A DNA stretch of 64,000 nt from Bryoerythrophyllum caledonicum (Eukaryota; Streptophyta; Bryopsida; Pottiales; Pottiaceae). Numbering within the stretch: position 1 is the first letter of the stretch; the number at the start of each line of letters is the position of its first letter. The stretch covers positions 14,139,845 to 14,203,844 of the forward strand of contig OZ020524.1 of assembly GCA_963971425.1 (NCBI GenBank), in the 5' to 3' direction. The notes beneath the pieces are model-generated. The model worked only from the letters and a program-made list of their open reading frames with translations, did not search any database and was not told the origin of the DNA. Positions 23,410-34,731 of this stretch are shown here, piece by piece. A program made the position numbers and the translations under genes.

Positions 23410-24400
23410 TTGTCGGGGAAGAAAAACGAGAAAGACCAAAAGAAAAAGAAAAAAAAAGGAAAAAAAAGGAGAACCAGCCAGGCTGAGTCGCTGGCGAGAG
23501 AGCTGGGGTCACGGGATTTTCGGGGGGCCGTTTTTGGAGCGAGGAGGAGCTCCTGCGAGCAGGAGAGAGGGCTGGAGCTCTCGTTTTTCTTTGGGTTGGA
23601 TTTGTTTTGTTTGGTGGTTGGTGGTGTGTGCGCCCTGGGCGCGAGGGAGAGCTGGCCTCTCTGTTTTTTTTTCTTTCTTGGAAGAGCTCTGTGGGGAGAG
23701 GCGCGCTCTGAGCGCGTGAAGGAGGTCTCGTGTTCGGGGAGCTGGAGGAGGAGCTCCGGCGCGAGAGAAGAGCTGGACTCTTCTGTTTTTTTCTTCTTCG
23801 TTTTTCTTGTGCGAGGCTCCTGTGCGAGGAGAGTCTCTCGTCTTTGTGGTGAGCGCACCGGCTGCGCGCGAGGAGGGTCTGCGCCTGCCTGCGCGAGGAT
23901 GTCTCGTGTTCGGGGAGCTGGAGGGTGAGCTCCGGCGCGAGAGAAGAGCTGGACTCTTCTGTTTTTGTGTGTGTGCGCGGGGATCGGAGCTGGGGCTTGC
24001 ACGAGCTGGGCTCTGTTCCGGAAGGCTGCTCGGCGAGGGGCGCACCTGTGCGCGCAAGGGTCCGTGATTGTGATCACGAGGTCTGGCTCTGAGCACGGGA
24101 GAGAGAGCCGTGTTTTCTTTTTTTTTGTGGTTTTGAGAGAGCGCGCTGGAGTGCTCCTGCGGTGGGAGCTTCGGTGTGGAGGCGCTGTTGAAGGTCGGCG
24201 TTGGTGATCGTGGAGCCGTGTGTGCGCGCGGTGGTGTGAAGGTGCCGCGAGCTGAGAAGACTCGAGCTGGAGGATCCAGGCGAGAAGAGGCTGCGGCGCT
24301 CGGACCAGGGAGTATTTCCTGGGTGAAGCTACCTTCCCTAATTCCTACCTGCATGCGGTCGTTGCGGTTTCCTTCTTGTGTTGATTGAATTTGTGGGATC
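23410..24400. repeat. GC-rich, strand-skewed tract with 65-bp repeats
   Basis: Rich in GAGCTGG, GGCGCGAG and TTTTTCTT phrases. A 65-bp unit (TCTCGTGTTCGGGGAGCTGG ... CTCTTCTGTTTTT) occurs at about 23726-23791 and 23900-23965 with few changes. Long open frames on both strands result from this composition and have no family resemblance, so no gene is called. Confidence 0.65.
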
Positions 24401-24984
24401 TCTAAACTTGTGCGGAAGCGCTGGAGGATTTTTTTTGACATTAGGGTTCCAAAACTTGGTGATGATTGCTCGCTGGCCGATGCAAGAATGCTGATGCTTG
24501 TAAGTTGGTGCTTGCTGGAATCGTTGAGAATTTGGTGAATGGTGTTCCCAATTGAATGATGTGTGAGCTCATGAGGAAGCTGTGAATACTTGTTGTGGTT
24601 GTTGGGTCGCCGCTGTCCGTCTGTATGTGGCAGTCCTCAAGGTCTGGTTGGACATTCTGAGGAGTCCATCGTCAAGAGCACGAAAAACTAATAAGATTAG
24701 AAGTTGAAAACGCTCAATTCGGAGTTAATCCTAGGAAGTTAAGATGTTTTAAAAAAAAAAAAAACAAAACCTGGGACTCACAGGGACTGTCTGCTGCGAC
24801 TGCTGGTGGAGGCCGGTATCAATCTCAAATTAGGTATTTAGTGTTTTAACCAAGTTGGAATTGAGCTGGTGATCATTTTAAGAGGAAATTTTTTGGTATT
24901 CGGAGTCCCGAATCAATAGATAAAGGCTGCCGAAGTTGCTGCTCCAACCAGGGTCTGGATCAGGCCTGATCAGCTGACCTAAAC

Positions 24985-25075
24985 TAAAAAAAAATAAAAA
25001 TAATAATAATAATAATAATAATAAAACAACAAAAAATTAAAATAAATAAATAAATAAAGAATAAGTAATAATAAT
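24985..25075. repeat. (ATA)n / (AAAT)n microsatellite
   Basis: AATAATAATAATAATAATAA followed by AAATAAATAAATAAAG; simple sequence within the LTR-type block. Confidence 0.9.
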
Positions 25076-25393
25076 CATAATAACTAATAGCCATAATAAT
25101 TAGATAACAATTAATTAATTAACTATTCATACCTATCTAATTTATCCAGAGTTAAGCCTTTAAATACCAAGGAGGGTTAATCGAGTTCACTTAACTGGAT
25201 TAAGATAATAGTACTATTGATTTCTAAATATATAAATGGATATGCCAAGATCCAAATCCAGTAGAAATTAGGGTTTACAGTTAAGCATAAGGAATGGTAA
25301 GTGGTGTAACAATAGGACCTCGTAGGTTTAAAAATGGATTCTCTTAGGGGGTTTATTTTTGGGCTTACACACTAGCTCAGGGCTTAGGAGCGT

Positions 25394-25545
25394 CCACCAG
25401 CTGGATTTGCTGCTGATTCCGGCAGTCCCCTGACCGCGCGAGCGCCAGCCGCTCTGACAAGCCAAGGAATCGAACCCGGACCGGCGAGGTGCAACGAAAA
25501 GCTTAGCCAGCCGAACTAAGCCGCGGTCGATGGCAGTACGTGGGC
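25394..25545 (-). repeat. tRNA-like (Pol III box) segment inside the LTR-type block
   Basis: On the minus strand, TTAGTTCGGCTGGCTAAGC (A-box-like) is followed about 20 bases later by CCGGTCCGGGTTCGATTCC (a perfect B-box). There is no acceptor stem. It is homologous to the segment at 7690-7800. Confidence 0.6.
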
Positions 25546-25869
25546 TCTAGTGATATTTAAGCTATTCTCTAACTCTTCTGAGATCAAAAAACTTAAACAG
25601 AGTGTTATGGTATTATAGTTTGTAGTAGAAATAAGAAATGTTTAGTTTGGGGGTTAGTTTAGGGGGAGAAATATAGTGCCAACTTGTAGTAGAGTTATAG
25701 GTTAGGAAATAAAAGTCAAGCTAGGCTTATGTGGGAAGATTTGGATAAGATTTGGAGGTAAATAGACTTTGGTGTCCAAGGGTGAGTCAAAAGGAAGGCT
25801 AGAGAAGCATGGGCTGATTTAGGCCCTTGACTTTTCTTCCCTCCTCCCTCGGCCTAAGCCTCCTCCATT

Positions 25870-26640
25870 TAGTATAAAAAGACGCTCGGGTTTTCCAGTG
25901 TGAGAGGTAGAGTTTTTTGAGTTTTGATGTCAATTTTTAGAGTGTTGTAGAACTTGTTAATAGCTTTCCAACAAGCTATCACACACTCCAATCGGAGTTA
26001 TGTAGAAGCTGTGGTGTGGATTTGAATAAACAAGGGTACTGCTGCCATGAATTTTCGAGAGCAGTAACTTTGATTCCATGTAGAAACTTGTATACAAAGA
26101 GTGAGATAATGAATCTTTGTGTGTATAGTGTTGATTGTATTAGCTTTCCAATGAGCTATCATAAGCTCAAATCCGAGTTGTTATGGAGTCGTGGCACTTG
26201 ATCTATTGAAGGAGTGTTCTCGGAGGAGCGGGTTGTTTTCCACAAGTTTCAAGCAGTGACTTTGAGCAACTATAGTTCATTGAATATAGAATCAGTAGGA
26301 TTGAGAATTTTATCACTTGCTGATCTTGTTGTTAGCTTTTCAAAAAGCTATTACGTAAGTGGATTGGAGTTGGTTTGAGAGAGTTATGCTAGATTGAGTG
26401 GAAAGGAGACAGCTGCCTTGAGCAAATTAGAGCAGTGACTTTGATTCCTTATAGAAGCATTTGTATAGATATTTTTATATTTAAATTTTGTACGTATGAG
26501 CCTTACTGTATTAGCTTTCTAAGAAGCTATTGCATGCTCATATAAAGTTAAGTATGAAGTGGTAGAGCTTGATAGAATGAGAGAAGATTCTGCTGCCCCA
26601 AGTTCATTCAAACTACTTGTTTAATCACTTGCGAGGGTTT
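25870..26640 (+). promoter_or_regulatory. LTR promoter-like TATA and tandem hairpin units
   Basis: TAGTATAAAAAGACGC at about 25871 looks like an LTR core promoter. It is followed by about four units of 150-200 bp, each containing TTAGCTTTCCAAxxAGCTATxA and an AAGCAGTGACTTTGA-type phrase. The layout matches 8120-8640. Confidence 0.55.
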
Positions 26641-26730
26641 GTCAAGATGAGTCAAGAAGTTTACCTTTATTGAAGATCTAAGTCTTACTTTGTATTATTT
26701 CAAATTTATCACCAATGAAGATCGCCTTTA

Positions 26731-27150
26731 TTACACCTCCCTTCTTCCTTTACTGAAATTGGTAGCAGCCAAGAATCCTGCGTTTTCCCAAGGCAAATTC
26801 TCTCTCCACGACAGCGTTTTGTAGCTCCATGGAAACCTCAAACTATCAGCTAAGTCACTTCTGCTATAAACAAACGACAAACATTGAAAGACTCCTTCCG
26901 GAAGAATATGCAACAAGAGCGGCTTTAACTTGTTTAGAGGAATCGTTGACCAGAGCCCGATGTTGAAGCGCGGAAGCAACATATCGAATAGTTTTTTTAG
27001 GCCCGGCCTCCGGACAACATTCCCATGAGGGAAATCAAAAGATATCGGCTTGTTAGGGTCCACATAGCAAAGAAGACCATTGACGCATAGTACGATACAT
27101 TTTCGAATCGGTGATGGAAGAGCGTGCAGGCATCTGAAATGGAAGGATGT
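26731..27150 (-). pseudogene. FCP1-like gene 4 of element B, N-terminal part
   Basis: KCIVLCVNGLLCYVDPNKP (motif I region, nucleophile Asp replaced by Cys) is followed by RRPGLKKLFDMLLPRFNIGLWST (motif II). It is cut by the LTR-type insertion at about 26722; the C-terminal part is at 22103-22441. A B-type palindrome lies upstream at 27219-27235. The stretch 27190-27450 towards gene 3 is an AT-rich spacer with no gene. Confidence 0.7.
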
Positions 27151-27454
27151 TCCCTGGAAAATGTTAAAGAAACATTGTCATAATGCAAACTACGGCTGGC
27201 AGTAAGAAGTAAAACACATCGGCGGGCCGCCGACGAAGGAAACTACAACAGGTAGATGGATAAGAAACAAACCACTCAAATGAAATATGCGAGGAATATA
27301 AAAGAGAAAAGTAGTTCAGCAAAATTTGAGATGAATATATAATAGTAATTACATGAAATTGTCTGTAACATTTATCCATGTATTACGATGGGCGAGAGTC
27401 CAGTGAATTTAAGTGAGTGCCCTTTCGAGAGGCCCTCTTAGAAAATATGGCTCT

Positions 27455-28597
27455 CTAAGGTGGGGGAGTGACTGTCAACTTGGCCATCACTTCATCTAGA
27501 CAACCTGGCTTGTCGTAGCCCTCTTGGAAAGAAGAGATGACTTCTCGGTATCTGTTGTGGACAGCTGATCCCGGGAAAATACGACGCTGATCCAAATCGG
27601 AGTTCGGCCTACAGTAATCCTGGACGCTGAATCTGGACTCGAGTAGTCCCTTAAGCCAAGGAATCAGCATACTCTGAAGATACGTCTGTCCTCCAGGAAG
27701 AGTGTGTTCCGGGGGAGAGTATGTGAATATTGAAGGATGCACCGCATTAAAAGGATCATTTAGGATATTATGGAGGGGGTAATGATCGATAAAAAGTGTG
27801 TTCCGTTCATTCGCGTCAGGCCCAATGAGATAGCGTCTATCTCGAAAAAGACGAGCAAGCCGCTTCAGCAGCATGTCGCACTTCAATGTTTTGGGATTCG
27901 ACCAGGCAAATATATCACAATACCCGTTGGTCATCTCTCAGACGCCATTATGTAGGTCAGGGTACACCTCGCGCAAATAACCCATGTGTCTGATCATGGG
28001 TTGATATTTCTCGGTGGACCAGAATGCCAATCCGAAGTTGGACTGGCAGAACGTCAGAAACTCAAGGAGACCCGGCCTAGGTTTTTGATGAAAATGGGGC
28101 TTCTTATCTTTTCCACGGTAACCATATCTTTCAGCCATTAGAAGCCCTCTAACTTCTAGGACGAGGTAGTATCTTGAAGGACCCACCTGAATGTTCCTTG
28201 GAACAACTTCGGAGCTCACACTGGCAGCCGGGTATTGGGTAGATGTAGCTGTCGGCGGCCGGCCGACTACTCCGACCGCTCTAGGCCATGCTCCGTCAGA
28301 GGCGAAGTCTTGGCTGTCCCCATCTCGGTTGATACCGTGGTCCGCGACGGATTCGACAGGAACTCGGTGGACACATTCGGGCACCACCTCCTCCATCGGA
28401 AATGGTGCAAAGTCTTGATCGTCAGCTTTGGTACAGAAGAGGTGGGAAGGACGAATGTCGGAGACGGAAGCTGATGACTGCGAGCCGTCGATCGGGTGAC
28501 AACTCGATCTCTCCGGTGAGCTGTCATCGAGTATTATAATAACCGGGTTTTTTTGAATCGGAACCAGCTCCTCAATGTCCTCGACAGGACAGTCCAC
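27455..28597 (-). pseudogene. FCP1-like gene 3 of element B
   Basis: An N-terminal acidic Ser/Pro-rich region (28597-28200) precedes YYLVLEVRGLLMAERYG (motif I lacks both catalytic acids), RPGLLEFLTFCQSNFGLAFWST (motif II), then after one in-frame stop MTNGYCDIFAWSN and NTLFIDHYPLHNILNDP (motif IV region) and WLKGLLES. A B-type palindrome (28251-28267) lies inside the N-terminal region, apparently in frame. The catalytic residues are lost, so the product, if made, would be a binding protein rather than a phosphatase. Confidence 0.7.
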
Positions 28598-28888
28598 CAG
28601 AATGGAAAAGTCGATTCAAATGCATACAATAAGGGATGAGCCATGTGCAAGGGAGACTGTGATTATTGTAAGGAATTTTATTTCGAAGAAAAATGGTGTT
28701 ACAGACATGAATGTCAAAGCCTGGCAAAATTGGGCGATTTCGGCGTCGGCTGCCCGCCGACGCCGAAATACTATGCAACAACACGAGGGGGTCGCCTACT
28801 GCTAGGGTACGCCAGAACAAAGTCCTCCCATTGAGGGTCACCGGGAGAAAGTCGAGGGCATCGAGAGCCTGGATTCCTCCGAATATAT

Positions 28889-29491
28889 TCAGGGTACCGG
28901 CAAGCCTGACTCTAACAACCCGGAAAGGTACTTAACGACCACGGGAAGAACGGCATTCTTGTCCGACTCCGTTGACTCTAGGATAAATGTCATTGGATGC
29001 ATGACATTCAGAGGACTATTCCTGACATTCCTGATAGGACAGTCGTCAAGCAAAAGGGTGTTCTGACTATTCGCGCCAGATCCTAACATTTCCCTTCGGT
29101 TCAAAAACAAAGTAGACAGTCTCATCAGGAATACGTTCCGAGTTCCCACCAGTTTCTTGGCTACATCACAGGAGGAATTATCGAATACATGTCTGACAAC
29201 TTTAAGAATCGGGCATTGGCCTCTGAGGGCTACCAACTGGACAGCGAGCTTAGGCTGGCTTTCGTTACTCCAAAGCACAACTGTGAAGTTATCCACGCAG
29301 AAGTTGATAAACTCAGCCAACTTCGGCCTGAATTTGGTATGCCACTTTCCGTCCCTGCCTATATTCTGTGCGATCAACAAACCGTTTACACCTAGGACAA
29401 GGAAGTAGTGATTGACCTTCACAGTTGGCAGCTCAGGATGCTTCTGAATGGATTCTCCACCCGCTTGAAACCCAGCCACAATGTGAGGCAC
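28889..29491 (-). CDS. FCP1-like protein 2 of element B
   Basis: About 200 residues, open throughout. Blocks are HYFLVLGVNGLLIAQN (motif I, D to G and D to N), RPKLAEFINFCVDNFTVVLWSN (motif II), CDVAKKLVG, NTLLLDDCPIRNVRNSP (motif IV with DD kept) and VKYLSGLLESGLPVP. It belongs to a tandem set of four, spaced about 1 kb apart and separated by B-type palindromes (28745-28761 and 29660-29676). The start is uncertain; the true N-terminus may be spliced. A role as a phospho-Ser/CTD-binding pseudophosphatase is a guess from the fold. Confidence 0.7.
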   Translation of the reverse strand: MPHIVAGFQAGGESIQKHPELPTVKVNHYFLVLGVNGLLIAQNIGRDGKWHTKFRPKLAEFINFCVDNFTVVLWSNESQPKLAVQLVALRGQCPILKVVRHVFDNSSCDVAKKLVGTRNVFLMRLSTLFLNRREMLGSGANSQNTLLLDDCPIRNVRNSPLNVMHPMTFILESTESDKNAVLPVVVKYLSGLLESGLPVP

Positions 29492-29684
29492 TTGGAGGCA
29501 AAAGTCGACGACATAGATATAATAAGTATTTTACATTAGCACCGAACACTGTGATTGTTATGACGACATAAATTTGGAATATGTACCTCAGAAAGTTGGA
29601 GACAGTCTTTATTTATGTAGATTTATACAGACGTGAATTACAAAACGGGTTCTACAAGCGTCGGCTGCCCGCCGACGGCAAGTT

Positions 29685-30452
29685 CTAAGTAGTACTAGGA
29701 CGTGGACGCCTACTGCTTGGGTACGACCAAATGTACTGCTCCCATTCAGGGTCACCTGGTAGGAGACGACGGATCCAAGGGACGACGGCCCTGCTAGAGG
29801 AGGTTTTCTCTTTTTCTACTAGGCGAAGGGCTGCCATTCTTGGACTTTCGAAAGGCACAGCCGATTCCTTCACCAAGGAAAGGCAATCGGCAACCGCGGT
29901 ATACAAGGGTACATGCATGCCTGACTCTTTCATGGCTTCAAGGAACTTTGAGACCTTGAAGAGAACAGAGGACTCATTCGTAAAGGTCTCAATAGAATCC
30001 ATGGTGAAGGGAACCGGATGGATGGCATTATATGGACTGTTCTTGACGTTCGAAAAAGGAAAAACGTCAATCAACAGGGTGTTGCCGCTATTCGCTTCAG
30101 TTCCTTTTAGCGCTGCGGGACTCAAGAATAGAGTTGACAGCCTCTTCAGGTAGAGTTTCTGACCCCCAACACCAAACCTCGCCACGTCGCAGTACGACTG
30201 ATCAAAAATATAACGAAGCTTTCTAATGCTGGGACATGCATCTCTAAGGATTTTCATTTCATGGGCATGCCTATCTGGATCCTCCGAACTCCAGATCACA
30301 ATGCTGAAGTTCGTAACGCAGCAGTTCAGAAATTCAACCATGCGTGGCCGGATCTTGCTATACAACGACCCGTCCTTGTCAATATCCAGGGCGAGCAACA
30401 GACCATCTACTTGGAGGACAAGGAAATAGTTACTGAGTGGTTGTCTGCCCAC
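29685..30452 (-). CDS. FCP1-like protein 1 of element B
   Basis: 255 residues, open. NYFLVLQVDGLLLALDID (motif I, nucleophile D to Q, second D kept), RPRMVEFLNCCVTNFSIVIWSS (motif II), CDVARFGVGGQKLYLKRLSTLF, NTLLIDVFPFSNVKNSPYN (motif IV), then a C-terminal extension with WIRRLLPGDPEWEQYIWSYP. Same strand as, and downstream of, the methyltransferase-like gene. The frame continues upstream toward 30520 with acidic sequence, so the start may be earlier. Copies 1 and 2 are the best preserved of the four. Confidence 0.7.
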   Translation of the reverse strand: MGRQPLSNYFLVLQVDGLLLALDIDKDGSLYSKIRPRMVEFLNCCVTNFSIVIWSSEDPDRHAHEMKILRDACPSIRKLRYIFDQSYCDVARFGVGGQKLYLKRLSTLFLSPAALKGTEANSGNTLLIDVFPFSNVKNSPYNAIHPVPFTMDSIETFTNESSVLFKVSKFLEAMKESGMHVPLYTAVADCLSLVKESAVPFESPRMAALRLVEKEKTSSSRAVVPWIRRLLPGDPEWEQYIWSYPSSRRPRPSTT

Positions 30453-30759
30453 TTGAATGAAGTGCTCAAGTGCCTCTGTTTCCCGATCCGCTCCATCATC
30501 GTCGATTGCTGGAGTTGAAACGACAGCTGTAGGAATACCCGGATGAACTGCTGATTGATAGAAATATGGAAGCTATTAGATATACAGTCGGCGGGCAGTC
30601 GACAGAAAAATGGAACATGAAAACACATTCTAATATCAGACTGCGAACTCAGAAGAACAACCATGGAAAATGAGCTTTGTGTTCATGTGATAAAGTACAT
30701 GTATTAAAAAGGTAGTATCCTAAACTGCAAGAAAATCTCCTAGGTGCACTATCTTGTGA

Positions 30760-33700
30760 CTAACCTCCGGATGTATTGCCTGTATCATGCCTCACAGAAG
30801 GAGCAGTTGGCGATAGCCCCGTGTTGGGATGATCAGCAGAGTCTGGGGACATTGCTGATTTTCTTGGGGTGGAACCAGCGCTACCCCCCCTTTTCGACTT
30901 CCGCACTTCCTTTTTCGCAGGCGGAGGCGACCGCTTCCTTGACCGCCCCTCCTTGCTGATCTTCAAAGTGCTCTTCGGTGACGGCACTCCGGAGGAAACG
31001 CCACCCTCTTCCGACGGTGCCTTGCTCTTCAGCGATTGGCTCCGAGGCTTTTTTATCGGTGGCTCAGTTGGGGGGGAACTCTAGGGAGTCCGTCCTCCAC
31101 TAATCTCGGGAGCCACAACTTGAGTAGTCCGATTAGGAGGAATAATCCTCACATTCGGTTTCTTCTTCTTGGCCACAACTTTTGTCACCGGTGCCTGATG
31201 TTGAACATCACCGGATTTCAGAGTAGCGGACCCGCTTGGCTGTAAAGAACTCCCAGGATTCTCACCCGGTACAGGCCCACCAGATACAGCTAGGCTTGGT
31301 GCATGCAGCGTCGGCGGGCCGCCGACTCCTAGGTCGATTGGGGTCACAGCTCGGGGAGGGACGAAGGCACCTTGCGAGCGCAAGACAGTCTCATCCGCAG
31401 GCTGAGCGAACAGGGGGACGGTCATCCCGCTTGGTGCAGGGGGACGGTCATCGCGCCGCGGCGCCACCTCTGATCGCACAACAGCTGCTGCCTTTCCTCC
31501 CTTCTGAGGCCTTATCAGGTGTGCTTCATCAAGACGAACACCTAAATCGGTTGCTGTAAGCAAACCATCGTTGTCAACGATGTCGAGGAAGAGGTTGTCG
31601 TCCATCGCATCCTCGCCCATGTCGGTCCCATGGTCTGAATCCTATGTCAAGTTGACCACCTCATTGGGTCCCACAGCGGGCTCAGGTGGAAGCATTAGCG
31701 CAAGCGGGTGAGCTCTGCCCGGCAGGAAGGACATTGCCTGCACCCGCTCCATCGCGACAGCAACCTCCGCCTCCTCGCGAACAAACTCGATGACTGTAGC
31801 CTTGTGTCTCTGTTGGGCAATTAGTGTCGATCAATAATCAAAATAAAAACTGTCTCATCGGCGGGCCGCCGACGAATACAAGAAGGTGATGCAAAGAAGG
31901 AATGATTGGATGAAAGAGAGGTGACTTACCAAGGCCAATGCAGTCACGTTGCCTCCACCCCAAGTGTTGAAGACGGTCAGACTTGAGTCGCCCTTCACCA
32001 GTGTGGGTTGCAAAATTGATGAGAGCAACCCCAAGCTTGGATGGCATTCATCTCCAGCCCAATTCTCAGCCGAGGGCGAGGCAGCGTCGTCGTAGAGTGG
32101 ACTGAGAGGCTTCGTCAGTCCAGTTACCTTTTTGAAACTGACGCAGGCGGTCCCGTGGAGCTCCAGGCTGGTTGAAGAGGATGCCGACATGCACGATGGA
32201 TCTCTCGTCCATGGCGGAAGGAGTGAATCTACCGCCGGAGTCTGGAAGGTAGCGGATGGTGTGGACTGCGCAATCCAGCTTCTTCGAACGACATTCAGTC
32301 TCAATCACGAAATTGGACTCGTCGTCAGTGATGAAGACTGAAGGAGCATAGAGTTCCTGGTCATCCCCATCACCCCGAAGGACCCTCTCTGCAACAGCCT
32401 TGAGCCTGTCCTTGTTGCAGTAGATTGGATCCCCGCCCTTATCGAAGCCAAACACGATAAACATCTCGCGCGCCGCCTTCTCCAGATTGAAGAGTCCGGG
32501 TTCATCGATCAGGCTCACGACGTCCTCAAGCTCCTGCGCAACCCGTACTTCGTGACGGACACTATACTCATCTACAACATCGTTGCAGTTGAGGGCATAC
32601 TTCCGTAACGCCGCATGGAACTCCGCTGGCGCTGGGGTGGTACTTGGAGTAATCCCACTGTACCTCCCTTTGAGGTAGGCCTTCCCCGGATCACTCAGCT
32701 CCAGCTCGCGTCTGATGTTCATGACGGTTTCGTCGCTGATGCCCTTCTCTTCTGCCAGCTTCACGTATTCCTGAACCGGCCAAGGTGAGTAGGTGTTATC
32801 GCCAGCCTTCTTTAATGGATACTTCCGATACATCAGCATGAGCTCGTTCTTGATGATGTATTCCATCTTCTTGTCCTGACACCAGGATTTCAGCGATACA
32901 CCTTTAGCATCCTTGTCGCGCCCCCCGGTTACCTTCAAGTATACCTTCTTCGCAAGGATTTCATGAGCCAGCTTCATGGATTCCTCGTCCCGGAGTGCGA
33001 GAATATGTTGAAGGTCGTGGAGCGTTAGGTCCCCTTGAGGAATTTTAAGGATGTTTTGGGGCTTCTTCCCATCCTCACCAATCAGGGTGCCCCGATCCCA
33101 TGCGTCGAATACTTCCTGCCACTTGTTGTAAAGATTGTCTGGTGCAAAGACAAGCGGCAGCTTCAACGTGTCCGTCTTGGAGTCCTTTTCCAACAGTGTT
33201 GCAAGGTATTCCTTGCAGAACTCCTGTAAAACATGATGAAGATGACATAAATATGAGCTCACTAACAATGTTGTCGGCTGCACGCCGACGAAACATAATC
33301 TATGATAAAACCACCATGCTCAAGAGATTGCCAATAACGGAGCGCAAAATTGCTGTGTAAAGTGACACATTACCTTCCATTTCTTGTAGTTCGTCCTCCT
33401 ATCGAGCCGACCATGCTCGATCCACTTATCCCTCATCTTCCGGAGCTGCGACACGAAGGTCTCCTCCGCTTTCTTGTCCTTGATTTCAATGTTCAAGAGG
33501 TTGGAGATCTTCACAAGGTTTTCCGGATCCCTCGACCACAATGGGATAATATCGTGATCGAGGAAGTAATTCGCCCTGTCCGAATCCACGGGCTCCAACT
33601 CGCCGAGTGCTTTGCATGCCAGGTACGTGTGTTGGCCACCAATGATGTACCAGTGGCATGTTGGAGAATTCCACCACTTGTAGTGTACTCCATCAAGCAC

Positions 33701-34731
33701 AACTTCGACGTCCATGGTCGCGTGAATCCTTGGCAGCACAAGCTCGATCCCATGTAGCACCCTCCCATTCTCTATTGTTCCCGGAGGACCCCGCAGAGGA
33801 ACACAGACTACAGTACAGAGGTGGCTTTGCCCGCCATGGTCCCAGGACCCAATCCTCTGTAGAATAGTACGAGTTGTTCTGTGCGCTTCGCGATGATGGG
33901 TCTGTACTTCATCGAGTCGGGAGCAACATGAATTTTGTCGGAGGAGATCTTTGTTGGGAGCATGTTCTGCCCGAATGGATAACAGGCGCTCAGACCATCC
34001 TCTAACGCCTTGTACATGATGTCCAGCTCCTGACCACTCGTCTTGACAGAGAGGTGGTTGGCAAATGAAAGCGCATCAGCCACGGACTTCACCTTCGGCT
34101 CCTTCTTAGACGCCCTCCTCTTGACCACCTGCATACTCGACTCTCCGGTGTCGGGAGTTCCAGCAACTTCAGTCCCAGCGTCGCTAGCTGCTTTCCTGGA
34201 GTTCCTGGGCTTCCTCACCGTCTTCGACTTTGAGGCCGTCATGACCCCGGCCCTGGAAAGATCCGCGTCCCTAAGGTCCTTCGCTTTACTGAAACAAGTA
34301 AGTAAATCCGTCCTGTCTTCAGGAGTCAAGCTGAGGAACTGCATCCTGCTCTCCTGAGCAGTGATGCATAGCTCTTGAGTGCAGGTCATCCAGGGAATTC
34401 GAACCGCAATGATGTCCGGGTTTTCATCAGCCATTTTAACCTTCACCTGAATGAGGAGTCGGACTTTCTCCTCGTCTTCCGGGACCTCCTTCATGTCAAG
34501 CACGGACACCAGGCTCCCACCCACGAATGTTTTGGCGTTGTGATTTCCGTTGATATCCAACTCGGCAATTACTTCCTTCCTCCATGTGATTCCCCACGAC
34601 ATTAACTGTGGGTGGAATTCACATGTGACTCCTGGCATGTTGTCATCCAGCCAGCCCACGTCCACTTCGACGTCCACAGCGCTGCCAACGAGCCACTTCA
34701 GCTTGTTTGGAACAACAGTCCTGAGTGACAT
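30760..34731 (-). pseudogene. ParB/Srx-like plus DNA-methyltransferase-like protein (element B)
   Basis: Exons are about 34731-33374, 33222-31930 and 31809-30760. The second and third introns carry B palindromes (33272-33288, 31857-31873). Exon 1 has an N-terminal domain, a basic linker (KRRASKKEPKVKS) and CHWYIIGGQHTYLACKAL with PLWSRDPENLVKISNLLN, aligning with INGQHSVEAS and SRDPLILQRIS of A. Exon 2 ends with LVKGDSSLTVFNTWGGGNVTAL, a better match than A to the G-x-G SAM-binding loop. Exon 3 opens with ATVIEFVREEAEVAVAMERV, like the strand after that loop, and ends in a basic Ser/Pro tail. At least one frame change and two in-frame stops lie in the coding parts. Proposed role, by analogy with phage ParB-methylases, is DNA binding or modification in the nucleus. 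Confidence 0.7.

Larger units (their letters stand above)
22442..26722. mobile_element. LTR-retrotransposon-derived insertion (possibly a very long solo LTR)
   Basis: The block lies inside FCP1-like gene 4 of B. It begins TGTCGTGATGCAATATAG, similar to the start of the solo LTR at 7455, and ends near CTTTATTACA. No gag or pol coding is seen. Contents in order are AT-rich U3-like DNA, a GC-rich repeat tract (23.4-24.4 kb), an (ATA)n microsatellite, a tRNA-like segment, a TATA-like box and tandem AGCT-type units. I found no clear target duplication, so the exact ends are approximate. It is a fossil; age is uncertain but younger than B. Confidence 0.6.

Noticed and set aside
23394-24441. Overlapping long open frames on both strands in the GC-rich tract
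   Set aside because: They arise from repetitive, strand-skewed GAGCTGG/CCAGCTC composition within the LTR-type block; the translations are Arg/Pro/Ser-rich and show no family.
25394-25545. A tRNA gene on the minus strand
   Set aside because: A- and B-box strings are present, but there is no acceptor stem or anticodon arm, and the same string occurs in another LTR.
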